Origin: Spirochaetia bacterium
GTDB taxonomy: Bacteria > Spirochaetota > Spirochaetia > PWKH01
DNA: 8,788 nt
Direction of reading: 5' to 3'
NCBI GenBank assembly: GCA_021736545.1
Contig: JAIPFS010000048.1
Span: 1-8,788, forward strand
Every line of letters starts with the position of its first letter. The stretch's first letter is position 1. A program made the position numbers and the translations under genes. Shown one piece after another: positions 1 through 6,012 of the stretch. Under the pieces are notes generated by a model, which did not search any database, was not told where the DNA came from, and saw nothing but the letters and a program-made list of their open reading frames with translations.

Positions 1-1058
1 TGCATTCCGAGACCGAAAACAACATTATCAATTCCCTGTGCATTCAGCACATTACTGTCTCCACCGCCTTTTGAGGTAAGCAGTTGAGGCGCAAGACCAA
101 GCTTTTCAGCAGCCTCCTTGAAACGGGATACGATGGAATTGTCTTCCCCAATTTGATAGCCCTCATAGAGTGGTTCCCACAGCACTTCAGCGACAGCACC
201 ATAATGATCAGCCCCTTCAGTGCACATTTTTTCGATTGAATTTGCAGTCTCTGCGAAATGTGAATCAGAGAAACTCCTGATCTCGCCTGTAAAAGAAGTG
301 AAATCTGGAACAAGGTTAGTCTGCGTGCCGCCTGAAATCATACCAATATTCGCCGTACTGAACTCGTCAATTGTTCCCTGAGGCAGTCTGGTGATGATAC
401 CAGAGGCAGCAATAACTGCATTGATCCCTGCATCAGGCTCCAGGGCCGCATGGGCTGATTTCCCGGTCACACGGCATGTGTATCTGGCTTTTTTAGGAGC
501 TCGTAGGATGATGGAACCAGGTGGTGTTTCACCATCAAGATTATATCCTCGAGTTGAACGAAGCGTATCGAGGGAAATCGATGAAATCCCTCGGCATCCA
601 AGCTCCTCCTGGACTGTAAACAATAGTTCTATCCCGGAATGCAGCTGGGGGTTTTCTGCTGCAATTCTAGCCATCTCGAGAGCTGCAGCGACACCGGCTC
701 GATCATCTCCTCCCAGAACTGAGGATCCGTCGCTTTTCAGCATCCCTCCTTTCCGAATTACGGCTATCGGCCTCTCATGAGGTATCGGCACCGTATCCAT
801 ATGAGCAGAGAGCAGCGTCCAGTCTCCCTCCTTCAATCCCGGAATACGAACAAGCATGCAAGGTGTATTTCCCGGCTGGGGTATTGTTTCCTCCGGGAAA
901 AAGTCACACTCCAATCCATAAGCTTCAAGCCTGCGGCAGATAAACCGCGCTGTATCCTGTTCTTTACCAGAAGGGCCGTTTATCCGACAGAGTTCGAGAA
1001 GCAGATGCAGCAGAACATCTCTATCAATTTTATCATTATGTTCCTGATCAGAACTCAT
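1..1058 (-). CDS. M20-family metallopeptidase, PepT-like (3' end cut by window start)
   Basis: Likely a cytoplasmic di-zinc aminopeptidase or amidohydrolase of the peptidase T-like M20 group. The frame is open from the ATG at 1058-1056 to the window edge, giving 352 codons, with the C-terminus missing. Seen: SAHMDTVP with metal ligand H86 and D88; LGGDDRAGVA with bridging D118; the catalytic/metal pair E151-E152 in TVQEELG; NLDGE with D175; and GKSAHAALEPDAG with H203, the conserved His of the dimerisation domain. The last visible residues, VVFGLGM, come just before the place where the family has its final metal His, and the next codon (CA-) would be His or Gln. The start overlaps the end of the phosphorylase gene by 11 bp. 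Only a weak Shine-Dalgarno precedes it, so translational coupling is likely. Nothing in it is specific to nucleosides. Its substrate is unknown, and an amide or peptide moiety of the imported compound is a guess. Confidence 0.88.
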   Translation of the reverse strand, partial: MSSDQEHNDKIDRDVLLHLLLELCRINGPSGKEQDTARFICRRLEAYGLECDFFPEETIPQPGNTPCMLVRIPGLKEGDWTLLSAHMDTVPIPHERPIAVIRKGGMLKSDGSSVLGGDDRAGVAAALEMARIAAENPQLHSGIELLFTVQEELGCRGISSISLDTLRSTRGYNLDGETPPGSIILRAPKKARYTCRVTGKSAHAALEPDAGINAVIAASGIITRLPQGTIDEFSTANIGMISGGTQTNLVPDFTSFTGEIRSFSDSHFAETANSIEKMCTEGADHYGAVAEVLWEPLYEGYQIGEDNSIVSRFKEAAEKLGLAPQLLTSKGGGDSNVLNAQGIDNVVFGLGM

Positions 1059-1800
1059 GAACATTCCGACCGTAAAGAATAACAGCAGCATCAAGTGCCG
1101 CGCGAATCGCTATTTTTTCACCTGTAAAGAAAAGTTTTTCCTTCTCCTCCAAGGTCGGCTGCTGCTCAAGCCAGATATTGGAGTCAGTCGATACTACTGC
1201 ACCGGTTTTAACTCCGCGCCTGCTTCCGACAATAAACAGAACCGCTGCTTCCTGTTCCGCAGCCTTGACTCCGCATTCAGTCAGAAGCTTGTTAAGCTGC
1301 TGATCCTGCACATAGTAGGCATCACGTGTAAACCCGATACCTGTCTGATAATCCGTTTTCTGCTGTTTCAGTGCCTCAACAAGCGCATTTGTAACATCCA
1401 AGTCTGCTGCAGCCGGAAATGGAGCGGGAAGATAGGCCATTGAAGTGCCCTCGCCTCTATAAGAGGCCTGCAGAACTACCGGTGTTCCAATAGGGGTATC
1501 CTTCTGTCTGCCGCCCGCCGAACCGACCCGAATAAACACCTTTGCCCCAAGCTTAATGAGCTCTTCAAATGCTATTGAGGCTGCCGGTCCTCCGATGCCG
1601 GATGAACAAACAGTAATCGGTACATCCTTATACGTACCGGTATATACTACATACTCCCGATTCTTCGCCAGAAAATCAGCCTGATCCATCTGATCCACGA
1701 TTCTCTTTACACGCCCCGGGTCACCGGGAATGATAACATATGGAGCAATATCTCCTTCGCGACACCTGATATGTTTCAACACTTCCGCTTTTTTACTCAT
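1048..1800 (-). CDS. Nucleoside phosphorylase (Udp/DeoD family), probably purine-type
   Basis: A 250-residue enzyme of the PNP_UDP_1 family, which cleaves nucleosides with phosphate to free base and (deoxy)ribose 1-phosphate in the cytoplasm. Seen: IIPGDPGRV with G26 and R30, R48, and the GIGGPAASIAFEEL stretch leading to FIRVGSAGG with R91 and S94. These match the phosphate-site positions of E. coli uridine phosphorylase (G26, R30, R48, R91, T94) almost number for number. H10 lies near the N-terminal His position. The uracil-recognition pair Q166/R168 of E. coli Udp appears here as D166/Q168. D206 (VVSTDSN) falls at about the catalytic Asp of purine nucleoside phosphorylases. The usual ribose motif E-M-E is E182-Q-E184. 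I therefore favour a purine nucleoside over uridine, consistent with the nearby adenine deaminase. AAGGA lies a few bases before the ATG. The gene sits 52 bp after the ATPase gene and overlaps the peptidase gene. Confidence 0.87.
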   Translation of the reverse strand: MSKKAEVLKHIRCREGDIAPYVIIPGDPGRVKRIVDQMDQADFLAKNREYVVYTGTYKDVPITVCSSGIGGPAASIAFEELIKLGAKVFIRVGSAGGRQKDTPIGTPVVLQASYRGEGTSMAYLPAPFPAAADLDVTNALVEALKQQKTDYQTGIGFTRDAYYVQDQQLNKLLTECGVKAAEQEAAVLFIVGSRRGVKTGAVVSTDSNIWLEQQPTLEEKEKLFFTGEKIAIRAALDAAVILYGRNVHEF

Positions 1801-1861
1801 ATACCTATCCTTTACTGTCCTTTCCCAATGTAACTGTCCTTTCTAAATTTACCTATCCTTT
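1801..1861 (-). repeat. Imperfect 19-bp repeats carrying Shine-Dalgarno-like cores
   Basis: The spacer between the ATPase stop and the phosphorylase start contains four copies of AAAGGA on the minus strand (plus-strand TCCTTT at 1808, 1818, 1837 and 1856). The last three are spaced 19 bp apart within imperfect repeats of the type GAAAGGAYAG. The copy nearest the phosphorylase ATG, at 1808-1813, is about 7 nt away and is the likely ribosome-binding site. The others may be remnants of duplication or stand-by sites. No hairpin or promoter is evident here. Confidence 0.6.
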
Positions 1862-2920
1862 CTCAACAATAATCTTCTCAGGAGGAATCACAAGATACAT
1901 TGATCCTGAAGTCTCCATCGGTTTTCCAGGAATAACTGCACGTATACGCGTATCCCCGGCAAGTAATGCATATGCACTCGTGTTGCCCTGATAATTAATA
2001 TAATCTATCTCAACCTCGAGGCAATTCTCTGTTTTTTCCCGGCTGAGAATGACATCCTCAGGCCTGAAGAACACATCCACTTCTTCTCCTGCAGCGGAAG
2101 ACTGAACTGATTCGGAAACCGCACGTGTACTGGTAAACCTGCTCCCGTTTATATCCATTACTGTCCTTCCTTTCTGCAGCTCCGCCAGTTTTCCACTCAA
2201 ATGGTTATCAAACCCCACAAAACGGGCCACAAAGGGCGTTGCTGGACGCTCATAGATATCTTCAGGAGTACCAGTCTGCTCAATATTACCTTCATTCATC
2301 ACTACTATTCGAGATGAGAGACTCAAAGCCTCAATCTGATCATGGGTAACATAAATCATTGTTATACCCAGCTGATGCTGCAGTCTGCTCAATTCAGCCC
2401 GCATCTCATCACGCAGTTTAGCATCGAGGTTTGAAAGCGGCTCATCAAGAAGGAGCAGATCCGGTTCAATGACAATCGAACGGGCCAGCGCCACTCGCTG
2501 CCGCTGCCCCCCTGACAACTGGCTTGGAAGTCGTTTTTCATATCCGGTAAGCGATACGAGTTTGAGCACATCCGTAACCTTTTTCGGAATGACTTGCTTA
2601 TCCGCCTTTCTGCGTCGAAGGCCGTAAGCAATATTGTCAAATACCGTTAAATGAGGAAACAAGGCATAATTCTGAAAAACAAGACCAATGTTCCTTTTAT
2701 TTGGGGGGAGAGGGGTATTGTCTTTTCCGCCAATAAGCACTTTCCCCTGTTCAGCCATGATAAATCCGGCAATTGTCCGAAGAGTAGTTGTCTTGCCGCA
2801 TCCTGAAGGTCCCAGCAGCGAAACAAGCTCGCCTTTCTCCACCGTCAAATGAAAATCCTTGAGAACCGGGTGTCCCTTGACATACCCCGCATCGATATTT
2901 GTCAGTTCTATGAATGCCAT
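1853..2920 (-). CDS. ABC transporter ATP-binding protein, PotA/FbpC-like
   Basis: The 355-residue ATPase that powers the importer from the cytoplasmic face. Residues from the chosen ATG: Walker A GPSGCGKTT (37-45), Q-loop Gln83 in LVFQNYALFPHL, signature LSGGQRQR (135-142), Walker B LLLLDE (155-160), D-loop SNLDA and H-loop His193 in YVTHDQ. A TOBE-type C-terminal domain follows from about residue 240, including VARFVGFDNHLSG and VFFRPEDV, as in the spermidine, iron and thiamine importers. The frame extends upstream to a TTG at 2959, but that would overlap the permease gene by 23 bp. The ATG at 2920 has AAGGA about 10 nt upstream, and the protein then begins AFIELTNIDAGY, as usual for the family. 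The preceding permease gene ends 16 bp before this start. The family is certain; the transported substrate cannot be read from it. Confidence 0.93.
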   Translation of the reverse strand: MAFIELTNIDAGYVKGHPVLKDFHLTVEKGELVSLLGPSGCGKTTTLRTIAGFIMAEQGKVLIGGKDNTPLPPNKRNIGLVFQNYALFPHLTVFDNIAYGLRRRKADKQVIPKKVTDVLKLVSLTGYEKRLPSQLSGGQRQRVALARSIVIEPDLLLLDEPLSNLDAKLRDEMRAELSRLQHQLGITMIYVTHDQIEALSLSSRIVVMNEGNIEQTGTPEDIYERPATPFVARFVGFDNHLSGKLAELQKGRTVMDINGSRFTSTRAVSESVQSSAAGEEVDVFFRPEDVILSREKTENCLEVEIDYINYQGNTSAYALLAGDTRIRAVIPGKPMETSGSMYLVIPPEKIIVEKG

Positions 2921-2936
2921 ATTCCCATTTTCCTTA

Positions 2937-3716
2937 TTAAACGTATTTAGAAATTCCAAGCATCTTTTCTGCAGCCTGTACGATAATCACCGTAATAACA
3001 ATAATAATACTCGAAAGAGCAGAAATTGTCGGATCAAAATAATATTCCATATAAATCAGCATTTGAATTGGCAGTGTCGCTACCCCCGGCCCGGTGAGAA
3101 AGAGTGAGATAGGCACATTATTAAATGACGTGATAAACGCCAAAATAAAAGCGGCAGCAATTCCAGAACGAATATTGGGAAAGACCACCGCAAAAAAGGC
3201 ATGCAGCGGGGAAGATCCGAGACTTACAGCCGCCTCCTCAATCCCTTCATCGAAATTCCTCAAACTTGCGGAAACGACTCGTACGGTATAGGGGAACAAA
3301 ATTGCCGTGTGCCCAAGATAGAGGCCGACCATCACAGGCACCTGCGTCACATAGATAAAGAAGCGAAGAAGGGCAAACCCGACTACCAGCCCGGGGACTA
3401 TTGCAGGAGATGAAAACATGATCTCCATGGCATTCTTGCCTGGATATCGCCAGCGAACATTTGCATAGGCGGCCGGAACACCAAGCAGCAGGGCAGTAAA
3501 AGTTGCAAGCAGTCCAGTTTTCAGACTCACCCAGAATGTTTTTCTGAACATCTCAATATTGAGCACCTTTTCATACCATTGAGTTGAAAATCCCTTAGGC
3601 GGAAATCTCATGACAGCCTCACTGCCGAAGGAGGACACAATGATAACTACAAAGGGGCCGAGAAGAAAGATGAACATAATGATAGTTATGAAAAGAAGAA
3701 ATTTTGAACGCTTCAT
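2937..3716 (-). CDS. ABC transporter permease, PotC-like
   Basis: A 259-residue inner-membrane permease. The hydrophobic profile fits about six membrane segments: one near residues 7-29, others near 65-85, 100-122, 128-150 and 185-207, and the last near 232-248. The cytoplasmic EAA coupling loop EEAAVSLGSSPLHAFFAVVFP (about 160-180) contacts the ATPase, and the order and length fit PotC-type subunits. The start codon lies inside the stop of the first permease gene (ATGA overlap), with GAGGA about 7 nt upstream, so the two are translationally coupled. Together with the other permease it would form the heterodimeric channel. The substrate is not identifiable from the permease sequence. Confidence 0.92.
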   Translation of the reverse strand: MKRSKFLLFITIIMFIFLLGPFVVIIVSSFGSEAVMRFPPKGFSTQWYEKVLNIEMFRKTFWVSLKTGLLATFTALLLGVPAAYANVRWRYPGKNAMEIMFSSPAIVPGLVVGFALLRFFIYVTQVPVMVGLYLGHTAILFPYTVRVVSASLRNFDEGIEEAAVSLGSSPLHAFFAVVFPNIRSGIAAAFILAFITSFNNVPISLFLTGPGVATLPIQMLIYMEYYFDPTISALSSIIIVITVIIVQAAEKMLGISKYV

Positions 3717-4546
3717 ACAAGAGTCCTCGGTCTGAACATACGAACTCCATTATAGAGGACGAGTGTCGTTAGAATCATAATTACAGCGATGACCGTCGCT
3801 GCCTCCCAGTTCATCAGAACCAGAGCCTTCTGCCTCATAAGCGTAGAAAGCGTAAGGACTTTCGCGCCACCCAGAATCGCCGGAGTTACATAGGCTGTAA
3901 AGCAGCCGGTAAAGACCAGGGTAACTCCCATCATCAGACCTTCAAAAGATAGAGGAACAACAACCCGGAAAAAACTGCCGATTCGGTTCGAACCGAGGCT
4001 CAAGGCTGCTTCTTCAACCTCTTCGGGGGAATTTTCCATTGCACTGACAAGCGTCAGCACCATCAGCGGCATAAACAGCTGCAGAAGACCGACGATAATC
4101 GCCCCCTCTGTATACAAGAGTCTCGTCGGCTCCTGCATAAACCCGAGTCTGACCATAGTTTCGTTTATTATGCCGTACTTACCTAGAATTACAATCCATG
4201 CATATGTACGAGCAACAGGACTCGTCATAAGCGGCAGGATAACCAGGGATGTAAGAATCGATTTCTTTCTTGCAGGCAGCTTCGTCATAAGATAGGCTGA
4301 TGGATAGCCCAGCAGTACAGCAAGGGGCGTAACAATCAGCGCCATGCGCAATGTCCGCAGAAAGACTTTTCGAAACTGCTGATCGACAAGGACCTCCTGA
4401 TAGCGTGCCAGCGTAATAAAGCCCTCATCCGCTCGAAAACTTTCCACCAGTACATAGGCTAAAGGAGACAGGAAAAAGAGCAGTAAAAAAGCAGTTCCCG
4501 GACCAAGCAGGAAAAACAGTCTCCGCTTGGAATGAAATACATTCAT
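3713..4546 (-). CDS. ABC transporter permease, PotB-like
   Basis: A 277-residue inner-membrane permease, first of the pair. It has a basic N-terminus (HSKRR) followed by a strong membrane segment (about 12-34), further segments near 65-87, 98-121, 147-169 and 205-225, and a last one near 250-266. The stretch VARTYAWIVILGKYGIIN (about 111-128) is typical of PotB-type proteins. The EAA loop EEAALSLGSNRIGSFFRVVVP (about 178-198) mates with the ATPase. GAGAGGG sits just upstream of the ATG. It follows the binding-protein gene after a 128-bp spacer with hairpins and ends in an ATGA overlap with the second permease. Confidence 0.92.
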   Translation of the reverse strand: MNVFHSKRRLFFLLGPGTAFLLLFFLSPLAYVLVESFRADEGFITLARYQEVLVDQQFRKVFLRTLRMALIVTPLAVLLGYPSAYLMTKLPARKKSILTSLVILPLMTSPVARTYAWIVILGKYGIINETMVRLGFMQEPTRLLYTEGAIIVGLLQLFMPLMVLTLVSAMENSPEEVEEAALSLGSNRIGSFFRVVVPLSFEGLMMGVTLVFTGCFTAYVTPAILGGAKVLTLSTLMRQKALVLMNWEAATVIAVIMILTTLVLYNGVRMFRPRTLV

Positions 4547-4580
4547 GTAACCCTCTCTACTGTGTAGTGCTTTTTTGAAT

Positions 4581-4600
4581 TACAGCAGAACACTGCTGTA
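4581..4600 (-). other. Perfect 8-bp inverted repeat (hairpin) in the binding protein-permease spacer
   Basis: TACAGCAG and CTGCTGTA form a perfect 8-bp stem around a 4-base loop. In the transcribed (minus) direction the stem is followed by an A-rich stretch rather than a run of U, so it is not a standard intrinsic terminator. It lies about 35 bp upstream of the first permease start and may affect mRNA stability or access to that start. Confidence 0.55.
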
Positions 4601-4601
4601 T

Positions 4602-4633
4602 ACAGAATAGGGACGACAGAATAGGGACGACAG
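4602..4633. repeat. Exact 14-bp tandem duplication
   Basis: ACAGAATAGGGACG occurs twice back to back (4602-4615 and 4616-4629), followed by ACAG, the start of a third copy. The unit carries part of one arm (GGACGACAG) of the hairpin at 4625-4661. The duplication therefore supplies an alternative arm that could pair with the opposite side of the stem. Confidence 0.85.
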
Positions 4634-4661
4634 GCGCAGTTCATCAAGCTGCCTGCCGTCC
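4625..4661 (-). other. Intercistronic hairpin 13 nt after the binding-protein stop
   Basis: GGACGACAGGC (4625-4635) faces GCCTGCCGTCC (4651-4661) across a 15-base loop. On the transcribed minus strand all 11 pairs form, one of them G-U. No U-run follows. A GC-rich stem directly downstream of a binding-protein gene is a common way to protect its mRNA or attenuate read-through so that the binding protein exceeds the membrane subunits. That role is inferred here. Confidence 0.6.
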
Positions 4662-4674
4662 TGAAATAAACCAG

Positions 4675-5745
4675 CTATTCAGAAAATATTCTATTCCAGC
4701 GGTCTATCCATTCTTCCTGAGTCTCAGCCATCTCTTTCTGACTGAAGAAATGAAGCTGACTAATCAGTTCATCACCATACGTAAGGTTTTCTGCAATTTC
4801 TTCGGGCAGGGAAATGTCAGTACGAGCAGGAGAATCGACAAGATCCATTGCCTCTGCCAACTGAACATCATAGGACAGCAGGTGATCTACATACATATGA
4901 GCAAGATCATCTTTTTCTGTACCCGCACCGACGCTGACCATACTGAAAGAACCGACAAGGCCCTCTTCAGGGATTACAGTTTCGAGAGGAAGACCTGAAG
5001 CCTTTATAGATCCCCATGAAAAGCTGGCATAGGGTGCAGCATATACCTCTTCCTGGCTGATCAGCGTATTCAGTTCAGACGATCTGCTGTACACAGTGAC
5101 CAGATAAGGAGCCATTTCTTCAAGTTTCTCCCAGCCGGCTTCAAAATCTTTAAAATCTCCGCCCCAGGCTTTCGAGAGCATGTAGATAATTGAAGGCCCA
5201 TATGTTGTCGTTATCCCGGGGATACTCAGAACTTCTCTTACATCTTTTTTAGAAAGATCTTTCCAGGAAGTAATGGGATCCAGCTTGTCCGTACGATAGA
5301 CCAATCCAAGGTGCTGAATAGTATAACCGATGGCATACTGGCCTCCAAGAGGATCTCGCGCAGCTTCCATGACGGCAGAGAGGTTTTCCAGCTTCTCAGG
5401 ATCATAAGGTTTAATAATCTCCTCTTCCATGGCTTTATATGCCCAAGCACCTGCAAAAAGAGCAACATCAACAAGCGGATTATCCTTTCTTGCCATCATT
5501 TTTGTAAACCGGTCCGAGTTATTACCGGTCTCAACAATAATATCCACACCATGCTTCTCTTCAAACGGTTTGATAACATTCTTTTCAAGAAGATCCATAT
5601 TATATCCCCACATAGAAACAGTCAGCGACTCACCTTTATAGGGCATCAACTCATCTGCATGACCATCTTCCTGAACTCCCTTTGAAAACACAGGAACTGC
5701 TGCTAAAAGCAGTACCGCAGCCATCAATAACATTTTTTTCAACAT
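4675..5745 (-). CDS. Periplasmic solute-binding protein of a Pot-type ABC importer
   Basis: A 356-residue exported binding protein that captures the substrate and delivers it to the permease pair. Seen: an N-terminal signal peptide, MLKK followed by a hydrophobic core to about residue 20, with a plausible signal peptidase I site after VFS (residue 21) and no lipobox Cys. The mature part resembles the PotD-like group: LTVSMWGYNMDLLEKNVIKPFEEKHGVDI, the NPLVDVALFAG strand, GLVYRTDKL, ITSWKDLSK, and a C-terminal EEWIDRWNRIF helix. The YxWxxY-type N-terminal motif I expect in true polyamine binders is not obvious (SMWGYNMD instead), so polyamine specificity should not be assumed. GGGGAG lies 6-7 nt before the ATG, after a leader of about 93 nt rich in A. 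It is the first gene of the leftward operon, under the operator at 5828-5841. Confidence 0.88.
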   Translation of the reverse strand: MLKKMLLMAAVLLLAAVPVFSKGVQEDGHADELMPYKGESLTVSMWGYNMDLLEKNVIKPFEEKHGVDIIVETGNNSDRFTKMMARKDNPLVDVALFAGAWAYKAMEEEIIKPYDPEKLENLSAVMEAARDPLGGQYAIGYTIQHLGLVYRTDKLDPITSWKDLSKKDVREVLSIPGITTTYGPSIIYMLSKAWGGDFKDFEAGWEKLEEMAPYLVTVYSRSSELNTLISQEEVYAAPYASFSWGSIKASGLPLETVIPEEGLVGSFSMVSVGAGTEKDDLAHMYVDHLLSYDVQLAEAMDLVDSPARTDISLPEEIAENLTYGDELISQLHFFSQKEMAETQEEWIDRWNRIFSE

Positions 5746-5827
5746 CTTTTTCTCCCCTTTTTTACAGTTTTTTTCTTTGCCTACAATTTCCTTACTGTTT
5801 TTACTATCATTCTTTGATTAATTTTAC

Positions 5828-5841
5828 GTTAACCGTTTAAC
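5828..5841. promoter_or_regulatory. LacI-family operator O1 at the transport-operon promoter
   Basis: GTTAACCGTTTAAC is an even palindrome with a central CG and one mismatch between half-sites (GTTAACC against GTTAAAC), the form typical of LacI-family operators. It starts 3 bases downstream of the leftward -10 box and covers the expected transcription start near 5838, so bound repressor would block initiation. It matches O2 at 13 of 14 bases. Confidence 0.78.
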
Positions 5842-5844
5842 ATC

Positions 5845-5873
5845 ATTTAATCATGCATCCCCATACCTGTCAA
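5845..5873 (-). promoter_or_regulatory. Sigma-70-type promoter of the transport operon
   Basis: On the minus strand, TTGACA (5873-5868, exact consensus) is followed by a 17-bp spacer and TTAAAT (5850-5845, four of six matches to TATAAT). The predicted start is near 5838, inside operator O1, leaving a leader of roughly 93 nt before the binding-protein ATG. Confidence 0.65.
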
Positions 5874-5888
5874 GAACAAAAAACCGAC

Positions 5889-5903
5889 ATACATCATATG
5901 TAT
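5889..5903. promoter_or_regulatory. Inverted repeat between the two -35 boxes
   Basis: ATACAT-CAT-ATGTAT is a perfect 6-bp inverted repeat with a 3-base spacer, centred at 5896 between the divergent promoters. It lies about 58 bp upstream of the leftward start and 67 bp upstream of the rightward one, a position from which an activator could serve either promoter. AT-rich DNA produces such palindromes by chance, so this is only a candidate site. Confidence 0.3.
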
Positions 5904-5927
5904 ACTGCAAACATGAATCGGAACATC

Positions 5928-5956
5928 TTGACATCTGCATACTGATATGCAATATT
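5928..5956 (+). promoter_or_regulatory. Sigma-70-type promoter of the lacI-type regulator and ade
   Basis: TTGACA (5928-5933, exact) is followed by a 17-bp spacer and AATATT (5951-5956, four of six). The predicted start is near 5963, inside operator O2. A better -10-like TATATT at 5974-5979 has no suitably spaced -35 box. The spacer holds a TGCATA-CTGA-TATGCA inverted repeat (5936-5951). No other promoter is seen between lacI and ade, so they are probably co-transcribed. Confidence 0.62.
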
Positions 5957-5959
5957 TTA

Positions 5960-5973
5960 GTTGACCGTTTAAC
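5960..5973. promoter_or_regulatory. LacI-family operator O2 (autoregulatory)
   Basis: GTTGACCGTTTAAC shares 13 of 14 bases with O1 and has the same central CG. It begins exactly 3 bases after the rightward -10 box, the same offset as O1 has from its own promoter. The centre-to-centre distance to O1 is 132 bp, so a looping tetramer or two independent dimers are both possible. The position implies that the regulator represses its own gene. Confidence 0.76.
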
Positions 5974-6012
5974 TATATTTATGAGTACAGTCTTACTGGA
6001 GTACATGCATAC

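Noticed and set aside
44..1443. Several open frames of about 90-130 codons on either strand (44-313 minus; 391-780, 777-1082 and 1057-1443 plus)
   Set aside because: They lie over the M20 peptidase and phosphorylase genes, whose frames carry clear family motifs. Their own translations show no recognisable domain or start signal.
2921..2959. Upstream TTG start (2959) for the ABC ATPase
   Set aside because: It would add 13 residues not typical of the family and overlap the permease gene by 23 bp. The ATG at 2920 has a suitable Shine-Dalgarno and gives the usual N-terminus.
4581..4600. Intrinsic terminator after the binding-protein gene
   Set aside because: In the direction of transcription the stem is followed by an A-rich stretch and not by a U-run, and the permease genes clearly belong to the same operon.
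4675..5745. Calling the transporter a spermidine/putrescine importer (PotABCD)
   Set aside because: The family resemblance is clear, but the polyamine-binding motif is not evident in the binding protein, and the neighbours point to purines, so no pot gene symbols were assigned.
5746..5800. T-runs on the plus strand suggesting a terminator
   Set aside because: No stable stem precedes them. On the minus strand they are the A-rich untranslated leader of the binding-protein mRNA next to its GGGGAG site.
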